Source: JALZVT01 sp039029135 (GTDB taxonomy: Bacteria > Pseudomonadota > Gammaproteobacteria > Pseudomonadales > Azotimanducaceae). Taken from it: a stretch of DNA of 64,000 bases. The position numbers and the translations under genes were made by a program. Below the pieces are notes generated by a model, which was not told the DNA's origin, did no database searches, and saw only the letters and a program-made list of their open reading frames with translations. This document shows, in pieces, positions 53,231 through 61,347 of this stretch. Location of the stretch: positions 1-64,000 of the forward strand of contig JBCCGT010000024.1 of the NCBI GenBank assembly GCA_039029135.1. Reading direction: 5' to 3'. The number at the start of each line of letters is the position of its first letter. Position 1 is the first letter of the stretch.

Positions 53231-53680
53231 ATGCACATCTGGGTCGATGCGGATGCCTGCCCGCGGGCTATCAAGGACGTTTTGTTCCGCGCTGCCGACC
53301 GCCGCGCCATTCCCATGACGCTGGTCGCCAACCAGTTTCTGAAGACACCCCCATCGCGCCATATCGACAGCCTGATCGTGCCGGGCGGCTTCGATGTGGC
53401 CGACGACACCATCGTCGAGCGCATGGCGACCGGCGATCTGGTTATCACCGCGGACGTACCGCTGGCCGACCAGGTCGTGAGTCGGGGCGGCGGCGCGCTC
53501 AACCCGCGCGGCACGCTGTACACCGAACAGAACATCAAGGACCACCTGTCCCGACGCGACATGCTCGACGAGCTGCGCTCGAGTGGCGTCCAAACGGGCG
53601 GTCCGCCGCCGCTCGACAAGAAGGACGTGCAAACGTTCGCCAACGCGCTCGATCGCTACCTGACGCGCCATGCCCGCTGA
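53231..53680 (+). CDS. YaiI/YqxD (DUF188) family protein
   Basis: A 149-residue protein. MHIWVDADACPRAIKDVLFR and DLVITADVPLADQVVSRG, with NPRGTLYTEQNI, identify the UPF0178/DUF188 family, a PIN-like fold with conserved Asp residues suggestive of nuclease activity but unproven. It overlaps the GrpB gene by 11 bases. Confidence 0.9.
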   Translation: MHIWVDADACPRAIKDVLFRAADRRAIPMTLVANQFLKTPPSRHIDSLIVPGGFDVADDTIVERMATGDLVITADVPLADQVVSRGGGALNPRGTLYTEQNIKDHLSRRDMLDELRSSGVQTGGPPPLDKKDVQTFANALDRYLTRHAR

Positions 53681-54233
53681 CCTCGATTTTCGCGCCGGCG
53701 CCGCGGCTGTGCTGCGCGCAGATCCCAGCTGGCCGCAACAGTTCGAGCGTGTGGCGCAGGAGCTGCGCGACGTCCTCGGCCGCGCCTGCACGGCCCTCGA
53801 TCACGTCGGCGGCAGCAGCGTTGCGGGACTGCCGAGTCGACCGGTGATCGACGTCCTCGCTATCACGCCCCACCTGACCGGCTTCGATAACCGCAGCGCG
53901 CTACTGCGGGCGCTCGGCTACGGCGTGTTCAGAGGCATTGCGGTGGATAGCGCGCGAGCGTTCTATCGCGCACCGCGCGCCAGCTGCTGCGCCGTCAGCC
54001 TGATCGTGACCGAGCCCGGCGATCGAGAGGCCGTCGGTCGCCTGTTGGTGCGCGATCTTCTGCGCAGCCATCCGGCGGAGGCCGCCGCGTTCGGTACTCT
54101 GAAACAGCGCCTGGCGCGCGAGCACGACGGCGACGAGACCGCTTATCAGAACGCCAAGTCGCAGGCCCTGCGCAGCCTGCTGGATCGCGCGCGCGGCCGC
54201 CGCTCGGTCCGCACGCGCCCGGTGCTCTCGTGA
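53670..54233 (+). CDS. GrpB/UPF0157 family nucleotidyltransferase-like protein
   Basis: A 187-residue protein. LDHVGGSSVAGLPSRPVIDV is the GrpB hallmark, a nucleotidyltransferase-fold motif (HxGSSxxxxLxxKxxxD) with Arg/Pro in place of Lys. The C-terminal half (AAFGTLKQRLAREHDGDETA) is also typical. Its biological role is unknown. Starts inside the end of the YaiI gene. Confidence 0.83.
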   Translation: MPADLDFRAGAAAVLRADPSWPQQFERVAQELRDVLGRACTALDHVGGSSVAGLPSRPVIDVLAITPHLTGFDNRSALLRALGYGVFRGIAVDSARAFYRAPRASCCAVSLIVTEPGDREAVGRLLVRDLLRSHPAEAAAFGTLKQRLAREHDGDETAYQNAKSQALRSLLDRARGRRSVRTRPVLS

Positions 54234-54325
54234 GGCCGCGTGACACCAAACGATTTCCGCGCCGATCCTGTCCGGGTCATTCGGACGGCAAACGGATAAC
54301 ACCCAAAACCAACAGAGACAACGCT

Positions 54326-54679
54326 ATGAAGACACGACTGCCACGTCACCTCGCGCTTGTTGCGCTAGCGGCGAGTGCCGCGCTGCTCACCGGCTGCTTC
54401 AACAGCGGCGACGAGAACAGTCATCGCCACGTCCATTTGGGCAGCGTCTCAATCGGTCAACAGCTGTTGGATCTCGACAAGGCCCGCGCAAGCAAGGTTA
54501 TCGACGACGCCGAGTACAAACGTCTGCGCGAGGTCCTGATCACGGGCGTCGAACGCTTCTTAGGCCCGACAAACGACGCCGCCGAAATACAGCAGCCCGA
54601 GGGTCACGGCCAAGCCTGGCGCGAGGATGATGACAAGGACGAGCGCGACGACGAAGACGGCGACGGCTGGCTGTTCTAG
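54326..54679 (+). CDS. Small lipoprotein with acidic tail, SHOCT-like helix
   Basis: A 117-residue protein. LVALAASAALLTGCFNSG is a lipoprotein signal with Cys 23 or so as mature N-terminus. IGQQLLDLDKARASKVIDDA then EYKRLREVLI is a SHOCT-like helical pair, and the last 20 residues are almost all Asp/Glu (DDDKDERDDEDGDGW). No clear ribosome site. Probably exported; may bind metals or cationic partners through the acidic tail. Confidence 0.7.
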   Translation: MKTRLPRHLALVALAASAALLTGCFNSGDENSHRHVHLGSVSIGQQLLDLDKARASKVIDDAEYKRLREVLITGVERFLGPTNDAAEIQQPEGHGQAWREDDDKDERDDEDGDGWLF

Positions 54680-54707
54680 CGCGCCGCGATAGCGAGGCCA
54701 TAGCGCT

Positions 54708-55154
54708 ATGTCCACGGCAGAGACAGCAAACACGTCAACTCTCGCGACGCTGCCGGGCGAGTACATGATCTATCGGCTGCCGCCGGCGACGCCCGTCACC
54801 GCGCTGCCTGACGACCGCGCACAACAGCGGGCGAGCTTATTCGCGCTTGCGCGGACCGGCGACGAGTTGTCGCTGCTGTGTCCCGCCGAGTGGTCGGGCG
54901 AGCAAGTCGCGACGAACGTCGCGACCGATGACTTGCGTTCGGAAGGACCGTGGCGCGCGCTGCGCTTCGTGGGCACGCTGGATTTTTCGCTAACGGGTGT
55001 CATCGCGCGATTAGGCAGCGTGCTCGCGCAGGCCGGCATATCGGTATTCGTCCAATCGACCTTCAATACGGATTACGTGCTGATTCGCAGCGAGCGCATG
55101 CACGCCGCGTTGGAAGCGCTGCGAGCTGCCGGCTATCGCATCGACGACCGCTAA
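54708..55154 (+). CDS. ACT-domain protein (CASTOR/ACT_7 type)
   Basis: A 148-residue protein. WRALRFVGTLDFSLTGVIAR then LGSVLAQAGISVFVQSTFNT is a tandem-ACT C-terminal half like that of the CASTOR/ACT_7 family, which bind amino acids. The first half (GEYMIYRLPP) supplies the other ACT-like unit. No enzyme is fused. It is likely an amino-acid sensor or a stand-alone regulator. Followed closely by the next gene. Confidence 0.8.
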   Translation: MSTAETANTSTLATLPGEYMIYRLPPATPVTALPDDRAQQRASLFALARTGDELSLLCPAEWSGEQVATNVATDDLRSEGPWRALRFVGTLDFSLTGVIARLGSVLAQAGISVFVQSTFNTDYVLIRSERMHAALEALRAAGYRIDDR

Positions 55155-55163
55155 GGCGAAAGA

Positions 55164-55580
55164 TTGGCCGCCTTCTATCACTACGCCTGGCTCGCTTATT
55201 TCGGTTTTCAACTCGCAGCCTTCGTCATCTCGAGCGCGCTAAAGCTCTGGGAGCTGCTGCGCGGTCGACGCCGGCGCTTCTCGCGCGCGCTGCTCGCAGA
55301 GGAACTGCTGGGTACGCTCACGACCGCCGCCGCGCTGGTCGGACTGTGGGGCTATATCCAACAGGTGCCGTTCGGTTTCCGCGAACTGTGGCAACTGGTG
55401 TTGGCTGTGTTGGTCGCCCTCATCGCCCTGCAGCCGTTGTTGCCGCGCTCGCGACTGCTGCGCGATCGCGACAGCGGCGGGGCTGCGCGACTCGTCTGGT
55501 TTTGGAACCTCGTCTGGAGCCTGCCGCTGTTGCTCGCGCTGTGGCACTACGCGCAGGCTCTGCGCCCGCTGTATCCCTAG
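55164..55580 (+). CDS. Four-helix membrane protein of unknown function
   Basis: A 138-residue protein starting at a TTG ten bases after the ACT stop, with AAGGCG upstream. Hydrophobic stretches lie at about 3-26, 45-66, 73-92 and 108-128. No motif recognised. Co-oriented with the ACT gene, so it may share its transcript. Confidence 0.62.
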   Translation: MAAFYHYAWLAYFGFQLAAFVISSALKLWELLRGRRRRFSRALLAEELLGTLTTAAALVGLWGYIQQVPFGFRELWQLVLAVLVALIALQPLLPRSRLLRDRDSGGAARLVWFWNLVWSLPLLLALWHYAQALRPLYP

Positions 55581-55616
55581 ATCGTTCTGGTCGCGTTCAA
55601 CGCGCGTTTAGTCGCT

Positions 55617-55649
55617 GGAATTGTCTCGCGACGCTGCCTTTACAATTCC
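55617..55649. promoter_or_regulatory. Inverted repeat in an AT-rich promoter region
   Basis: GGAATTGT (55617-55624) and ACAATTCC (55642-55649) are perfect 8-bp arms with a 17-base spacer, in the AT-rich 190 bases before the small glycine-rich gene. The spacing suits a regulatory dyad or a large-loop hairpin. Unassigned. Confidence 0.35.
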
Positions 55650-55773
55650 ACGCCTCTAAATTGCTACAGAGTGGATTGGGTTGATCGGTTTCTTGTTCAC
55701 ATAGTTTCTACAATCGACTCACCGAAAGCCTTCCGACTTGCAGAACAATGGCAGTCACAAGGAGGGACGAAAC

Positions 55774-55998
55774 ATGGCTATGGGCAGCGACACATCGCTT
55801 CAGCAGATGCCGCCAAGAGGGTCTTCGCAGGACAGGCGCAACGCGACGCTGCACCGCGCGCAGACGCGCCTGATCATTGGCGCGCTCGCCGGCGCGGCCT
55901 GCGGCGGGGTCATCGGCTTTGCTATTGCGAACGCCTCGATCGGCGTCGGCATCGGGCTAGGGCTTGGCATCGCCTTCGGCTTCCTGTTCGCCGGCTGA
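55774..55998 (+). CDS. Small Gly-rich (glycine-zipper-like) membrane protein
   Basis: A 74-residue protein with a very strong ribosome site, AAGGAGGG, eight bases before the ATG. After a polar N-terminus, LIIGALAGAACGGVIGFAIA and SIGVGIGLGLGIAFGFLFAG form one or two Gly-zipper helices to the C-terminus. The strong translation signal suggests abundant expression. Function unknown. Confidence 0.7.
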   Translation: MAMGSDTSLQQMPPRGSSQDRRNATLHRAQTRLIIGALAGAACGGVIGFAIANASIGVGIGLGLGIAFGFLFAG

Positions 55999-56000
55999 CG

Positions 56001-56495
56001 CTAGCGACCAACCCGCAGCGGCTCGCTCGGCAGCGTATCGCTGCTGGCCGCGCGCTGCACCGCGGCGAGCAGCCTACCGAGATCGCCCGGGACGAAGGTC
56101 TCGCTAGAGGTCAGCACCTCGGCCAGGGGCCACCAGCGCAATCCCAAAAAGGTCTCCGACTCGTGCGCCTCAAGGCGACGCTCAACGGTCTCGAAGCGCC
56201 GCACGGGGACATAAAAGTAGTCTTCGTCCTGGTGATAGTGGCGCCCCATAAAGACGAATTTCTCGCTGCGCACCCAGACGCGCGGCGGCAGGGAATCGAG
56301 GCCTAGATAGCCGACTTCCTCCGCGAGTTCCCGCCGCAGGCAGTCGAGAGGCGACTCGCCGTCCTCCAGGCCACCACCCGGCGTGAACCAGAGCTTCTCC
56401 CCGGTATCCGGCACCAGCGCGTGAATCAGCAGAATCTCGGCGCGAGCGTCGTCGAACAGAATCGCGCGCATCGCCTTGCGACGAATTGTCTCCAT
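56001..56495 (-). CDS. NUDIX hydrolase
   Basis: A 164-residue enzyme. RRKAMRAILFDDARAEILLI begins the fold; the NUDIX box is GGLEDGESPLDCLRRELAEE followed by VGY, complete. KFVFMGRHYHQDEDYFYVPV is the later strand pair. Substrate cannot be assigned. It converges on the small Gly-rich gene with only two bases between the stops. Confidence 0.85.
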   Translation of the reverse strand: METIRRKAMRAILFDDARAEILLIHALVPDTGEKLWFTPGGGLEDGESPLDCLRRELAEEVGYLGLDSLPPRVWVRSEKFVFMGRHYHQDEDYFYVPVRRFETVERRLEAHESETFLGLRWWPLAEVLTSSETFVPGDLGRLLAAVQRAASSDTLPSEPLRVGR

Positions 56496-56564
56496 CGTGC
56501 TAGCTTACAGCGGGATCGGTGCCGAAGTGTGGTCGTTTGGCGCCGAACGCGCGACAATGCCGGC

Positions 56565-56876
56565 ATGAACGTTTCTCCCAGCCAACAGCCCGTTATCGAC
56601 GCGCGCAATCAACTCGACCCGCTCCTCGAGGCTCTCGTCAAGCAGCTCGATGAAGAAGGACAGGCGACCCAGCAGGCCTTTTTCAGTCGCATCCGCACGT
56701 CGATCCAGAAAGCCCAGGACGAGGTCGGCCTGGCCGCGCCATTTATGGAGCTATCCACCACGGCCTTCGTCGGCTTCGAGTTCAGCGCGGACGCCATCGC
56801 GCTGATTGACCGCATTCTGGAAAAGGCCGAGAACATCGCAGCATCATTCAGCGCGGACGACTCTCCGCCACACTGA
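56565..56876 (+). CDS. Small helical hypothetical protein
   Basis: A 103-residue soluble protein. QLDPLLEALVKQLDEEGQAT and ADAIALIDRILEKAENIAAS are amphipathic helices; no domain or motif is recognised. The ATG at 56565 begins the plausible N-terminus; the frame is open upstream across the NUDIX gene. It ends 37 bases before nadE and may be co-transcribed. Confidence 0.58.
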   Translation: MNVSPSQQPVIDARNQLDPLLEALVKQLDEEGQATQQAFFSRIRTSIQKAQDEVGLAAPFMELSTTAFVGFEFSADAIALIDRILEKAENIAASFSADDSPPH

Positions 56877-56913
56877 CGCGTCGCGCGACAGCGACGCCAA
56901 CGGACCACAGGCC

Positions 56914-58947
56914 ATGAACGCAAACGACTTCGGCTATGTGCGTGCGGCGGCGGTCGCGCCCGCGCTGGCGCTCGGCGAACCGCAGGAAAACGCCAGGGTG
57001 CTCGCCGCCAACCTGCGCCGACTCGCACGCGAGCGCGTCGCGATCGCGCTGTATCCCGAGCTCTGCCTGACCGGCTACACCTGTGAAGACCTGTTTCTCA
57101 GCCAAGGCCTGCTCACCGAGATCGATCTGGCGTTGGAAATCGTCGCAAAGGCGACGCAGGGCATCGTCGCCGTTGTCGGCCTGCCCTGGCGCATGGCCGA
57201 CGGTCGCCTGTTGAACGCGGCCGCCGTTGTCGCGAACGGCCAGATCATCGGCGTCGTGCCGAAGTCGACGCAGCCAAACTACGGCGAGTTCTACGAGCTG
57301 CGCTGGTTCGTCAGCGGCGCAGAGGTCGACGAGGTCATCGCGCATCCGAAACTAGGTACCTTCCGCATCTGCCGCGATCAGCTGTTCGAAGTCGGCGGAC
57401 TCGCCTTCGCCGTGGAGATCTGCGAAGACCTGTGGACGGTCGAGCCCCCCGGCGCCAGACACGCGCTGGCGGGCGCGGATCTGATTCTGAATCCTTCCGC
57501 CAGCAACGAGCTGATCGGCAAGGCCGCCTACCGTCGCGATCTCGTGCGCATGACGAGCGCGCAGCGCATTTGCGGCTATCTGTACGCATCCAGCGGCCCG
57601 TTGGAGTCGACCAAAGACGTTGTCTTTGGCGGTCATGTCATTGCGGCAGAAGACGGCCAGCCGCTCGGCGAGGGCGATCGCTTCGACTTCGCAGGCTCGA
57701 GCCTGACCGTGGAATTCGACGCGCAGCGCATCCGTCACGAGCGGGCGCAAAACATCTCGTTCGCAGGCGCCGCTCGTCCTACCGGCTACACACGAATCGA
57801 CTGCGGTGTGGCGCAGCGCCCGCTCGCTTCCCTGAGTCGCACCCTTACGGCACATCCATTCGTACCCGCCGACCCTGAGGAGTTCGCGCACCGTGCGCAC
57901 GAGATCATGGCCATCCAGGCGGCAGGACTCGCGCGGCGCATGCTGGCTGCGCGCTGCGAGCGTCTCGTCATCGGCCTGTCCGGCGGACTCGACTCGACGC
58001 TCGCGTTCCTGGTGGCGCTAGACGCGCTGGCGAAGCTCGAGCTGCCGGCGCAGAACCTGCACGCGTTTACCCTCCCCGGCCCCGGCACTTCGAGTCAGAC
58101 GCTGGGTTCCGCCCACCGGCTGTGCGAGGCCGCGGGTCTCGCAATCGCCGAGATTTCCATAGCACCCGCGGTCGAACAGCATCTTAAGGATCTCGATCAC
58201 CCGCAGGATGCCCGCGACGTCGTGTTCGAGAATGCCCAGGCCCGGGAGCGCACGCAGATTCTGTTCAATCAGGCCAACAAGCTCGGCGCGCTGGTCGTCG
58301 GGACCGGCGACCTGAGCGAGCTGGCGCTCGGCTGGTGTACGTTCAATGCGGACCACATGGCGAGCTACAACGTCAACGCGTCTGTGCCGAAGACCATGAT
58401 CGCGTACCTCGTGCGCTGGTACGGCGAGCACCGCGCGAGCGAAGCGCTGCTCGGGGTTCTGGAGGCCGTTCTCGATACGCCCATCTCACCTGAGCTGCTG
58501 CCGCCCGAAGACGGTCGCATCGCCCAGTCGACCGAAACACTCATCGGACCGTACGAGCTGCACGACTTCTTCCTGTTTCATTTTCTGCGCAGCGGCTTCG
58601 AGCCGGAGAAGATCTTCTTTCTGGCCTGCGCGAGTTTCTCGAACACCTACAAGCCGAAAACGATTCAGGGCTGGCTCGCAGTGTTCTTCCGGCGCTTCTA
58701 CACCCAACAATTCAAGCGCACGACCCTGCCGCCGGGGCCCAAGATCGGCTCGGTCAGCCTCTCGCCACGCGGCGACTGGCGCATGCCCGACGAGGCAAGC
58801 GTCGACCGACTGCTGGAACGCATCGATGGACTGCCGGTCAAAAGCAAAGGCAGCGCGAAAAGCAGACGCAAGACGCCGACGGCCAAAGCCCCACGCGGAC
58901 CGACACCGAAGGCGCAGCGCTCGACGCGTGTGCGCAAAAAGACCTGA
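56914..58947 (+). CDS. nadE: Glutamine-dependent NAD+ synthetase
   Basis: A 677-residue two-domain enzyme that amidates deamido-NAD to NAD using glutamine. The nitrilase-like glutaminase triad is Glu 49 (LYPELCLTGY), Lys 117 (VPKSTQPNYGEF) and Cys 170 (FAVEICEDLW). The ammonia-using synthetase begins near residue 350 with the ATP loop IGLSGGLDST. A Lys/Arg/Pro-rich tail of about 35 residues after RIDGLPVKSK is an odd extension, likely disordered. The ATG at 56914 was chosen over a longer open frame. Confidence 0.94.
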   Translation: MNANDFGYVRAAAVAPALALGEPQENARVLAANLRRLARERVAIALYPELCLTGYTCEDLFLSQGLLTEIDLALEIVAKATQGIVAVVGLPWRMADGRLLNAAAVVANGQIIGVVPKSTQPNYGEFYELRWFVSGAEVDEVIAHPKLGTFRICRDQLFEVGGLAFAVEICEDLWTVEPPGARHALAGADLILNPSASNELIGKAAYRRDLVRMTSAQRICGYLYASSGPLESTKDVVFGGHVIAAEDGQPLGEGDRFDFAGSSLTVEFDAQRIRHERAQNISFAGAARPTGYTRIDCGVAQRPLASLSRTLTAHPFVPADPEEFAHRAHEIMAIQAAGLARRMLAARCERLVIGLSGGLDSTLAFLVALDALAKLELPAQNLHAFTLPGPGTSSQTLGSAHRLCEAAGLAIAEISIAPAVEQHLKDLDHPQDARDVVFENAQARERTQILFNQANKLGALVVGTGDLSELALGWCTFNADHMASYNVNASVPKTMIAYLVRWYGEHRASEALLGVLEAVLDTPISPELLPPEDGRIAQSTETLIGPYELHDFFLFHFLRSGFEPEKIFFLACASFSNTYKPKTIQGWLAVFFRRFYTQQFKRTTLPPGPKIGSVSLSPRGDWRMPDEASVDRLLERIDGLPVKSKGSAKSRRKTPTAKAPRGPTPKAQRSTRVRKKT

Positions 58948-58958
58948 GGACAAGAGCG

Positions 58959-59924
58959 ATGTTTGCAAACCATGGAGTTTCGACGGAGGCACGACTCTGC
59001 GTGCCGTTCGTCGCCGCGCTCGGGGTGCTCGCCGCGCTGTGGGGCGGACCCGCTACGGCCGCGCTGGGTCCTGGTAAATACTGCGGCGCCGAAGGCGTCT
59101 GGATACAGATACTTGGCAGCGGCGGCGGCGAGCTGGACGATCGACGCGCCGGCGCGTCCTATCTGCTGTGGATCGACGGCAAGGCTCGCCTGCTGGTCGA
59201 TGCGAGTCCAGGCGCCGCCAATCAGGTCGACCTTGCGGGCGGGCGGCTGGCCGACATCGACGCGGTGCTGCTGACCCAGCTACACGCGAGCCACACCGCG
59301 GATCTGCCAGACCTGATACTCGGCGCTCAGCTCGGCAATCGAGAGCGTCCGCTGCCGCTGTACGGACCGGATGGCAACGAATACATGCCGTCGACCGTCG
59401 AATTCCTAAGCCGTCTGATCGGTCCGAAGGGCGCCTATCCGCTGCTGCAAGACTTCTTGACCTTTAAGCCCAGCGGTTTTCGGGTCAAGGCACACAACGC
59501 GCCCGCCACCGGCACGCGACCGGGCACCCGCTTCACGAACGAACGCATGCGCATCTCCAGCATCCCGGTCAACCACGGTCCCCTGCCCGCTCTGGCGTGG
59601 CGGGTGCAAGTCGGCGCTCAGTCAATGGTGTTCACCGGCGAGTTCAACAATCGCAAGAATCTGATGCCCGAGTTCGCACAGGGAACGGACGCACTCGTGT
59701 TCAGCCACACCATCGCCGAAGTGTCACGCGGTGCGCTGCGCGATCTGCACATACTGCCGAGCCAAATCGGCCGCATCGCGAAGCAGGCGGACGCGCGCAT
59801 GGTCATACTGGGCCAGCGTATGAACCGAACGCGCGGCCGTGAATCGCAAACGCGCGAAGCGATAGAGACCCAGTGGGACGGGCCGCTAATCTACGGCAAC
59901 GATCTGGAGTGCTGGGGACTGTAG
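58959..59924 (+). CDS. Exported metallo-beta-lactamase-fold protein with degraded metal site
   Basis: A 321-residue protein starting 11 bases after nadE. A Sec signal ends near residue 35 (AALWGGPATAALG). The fold is clear (IQILGSGGG, YLLWIDGKARLLVDASP), but the HxHxDH motif reads TQLHASHTADLPD: Gln 107 replaces the first His and Ser 111 the Asp, while His 109 and His 112 remain. Where GD is expected it has FTGEFNN, and the final His position reads ILGQRMN. VNHGPLPALAW keeps one His. It probably binds fewer metals, or none, and may not be a hydrolase. Confidence 0.75.
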   Translation: MFANHGVSTEARLCVPFVAALGVLAALWGGPATAALGPGKYCGAEGVWIQILGSGGGELDDRRAGASYLLWIDGKARLLVDASPGAANQVDLAGGRLADIDAVLLTQLHASHTADLPDLILGAQLGNRERPLPLYGPDGNEYMPSTVEFLSRLIGPKGAYPLLQDFLTFKPSGFRVKAHNAPATGTRPGTRFTNERMRISSIPVNHGPLPALAWRVQVGAQSMVFTGEFNNRKNLMPEFAQGTDALVFSHTIAEVSRGALRDLHILPSQIGRIAKQADARMVILGQRMNRTRGRESQTREAIETQWDGPLIYGNDLECWGL

Positions 59925-59956
59925 CCGCAGCGCGGCGCAAAAACCCACGGGCAAAC

Positions 59957-61276
59957 TCAGTGCCCGGCAAGATAGTCGACGGCCAGATGCGCCATCGCAC
60001 TCACGGCAGGACGCAGTGCGTCCTCATCGACGTAGAACAGCGGTGAGTGATTCGGTATCGAGTCTTTCGCTGCGACGCTCGGGGGCCGCGCCCCGATGAA
60101 GAAAAAGAAGCCGGGAACCTGTTCCTGAAAATAAGAGAAGTCCTCGGCGCCGGTTATGCGTCCGGCTAGGCTTACGTTATCAGCGCCGTACACTCGACGC
60201 AGCGTTGGGACGGCAAAATCCGTGAGCCTGGGATCGTTGTAGGTCACCGGCACGCCGGGATCGATGACGACCTCCGCCGTGGCGCCCATTGATTCCGCGA
60301 CGCCGGTCGCGATGCGCTCGATACGCCGGTGGATGTCGGCCCGCACCCGCGGGTCGAAGGTCCGAATCGTGCCAGACAGGCTCGCCTCATCGGGGACGAT
60401 GTTGTTGCGCACGCCCGCCTGAAAACTGCCAACAGTAACCACCGCCGGGTGATTAGTGACGTCGACGCTGCGACTCACAATCGTCTGCAGCGCGGTCACG
60501 ATCTGCGCGCCGACGGCGATCGGATCGACGCCCGCCCAGGGCCGCGCTCCGTGCGTCTGGCGACCTTTGACCATCACGTCGAAGCGCTGGGCGCTGGCCA
60601 TCATGCCGCGCGGCCGATAGGAAACGCGGCCGGTCCGTTCGCCTTGCGATATGTGCAGACCGAAGATCGCGTCCACCTCGGGCGCGCTGAGCACGCCTTC
60701 GCTGATCATCATCTTCGCGCCGCCGTCCTCACCCTTTGGCGGTCCTTCTTCAGCCGGTTGGAATACGAACTTCACCGTTCCCGGCAGCGATCGCTTCACG
60801 CCCGTCAGCACCTCGGCTACACCCATGAGAATGGCGACATGATTGTCATGACCACAGGCATGCATGACGCCGACCTCGCGGCCCTCGTATTCGCCGCGCG
60901 CCTTCGACGCATAGGACAAACCGGTACGTTCGGTCACCGGCAGTGCATCCATGTCTGCCCGCAGCGCCACGACCGGGCCGGACGAGCCGCCTTCCAGCAG
61001 GCCGACGACGCCCGTATGCGCAACGCCTGTCGTGACCTTCATGCCTAGCGAGCGCAGATGACGGGCGACAAGCTTGGCCGTTCTAAACTCCCGATTGGAC
61101 AGCTCCGGGTGCTCGTGGATGTCACGCCGCCAGGCCACAACCTCGTCGGCAACGCGCGCGACGCCCCTGTCGATTTGTGCCGCCAGTGCGGCGCTGTCCG
61201 CAAGCGTCGAAGCGGGTGCGGCGAGCGACAGCGCGGCGTAAACCGCGAGCGCGGTCGGGAGCTTGTTGTTCGTCAT
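59957..61276 (-). CDS. Exported M20 family amidohydrolase
   Basis: A 439-residue zinc amidohydrolase. A signal peptide (ALAVYAALSLAAPASTLADS) precedes the IDRGVARVADEVVAWRRDIH region. Metal ligands are in HACGHDNHVAILMG and FQPAEEGPPKGEDGGA, with HISQGE and ITGAEDFSYF. The dimerisation domain is present. Hippurate- and N-acyl-amino-acid hydrolases share this layout; export suggests a periplasmic substrate. The ATG at 61276 begins the signal. Confidence 0.88.
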   Translation of the reverse strand: MTNNKLPTALAVYAALSLAAPASTLADSAALAAQIDRGVARVADEVVAWRRDIHEHPELSNREFRTAKLVARHLRSLGMKVTTGVAHTGVVGLLEGGSSGPVVALRADMDALPVTERTGLSYASKARGEYEGREVGVMHACGHDNHVAILMGVAEVLTGVKRSLPGTVKFVFQPAEEGPPKGEDGGAKMMISEGVLSAPEVDAIFGLHISQGERTGRVSYRPRGMMASAQRFDVMVKGRQTHGARPWAGVDPIAVGAQIVTALQTIVSRSVDVTNHPAVVTVGSFQAGVRNNIVPDEASLSGTIRTFDPRVRADIHRRIERIATGVAESMGATAEVVIDPGVPVTYNDPRLTDFAVPTLRRVYGADNVSLAGRITGAEDFSYFQEQVPGFFFFIGARPPSVAAKDSIPNHSPLFYVDEDALRPAVSAMAHLAVDYLAGH

Positions 61277-61347
61277 CTGCAGGCATCCGGTTGAGGCTGG
61301 GTGCAATGCAACGAACACCGTCGCACGCACTCACGCCGCATCCTAAT

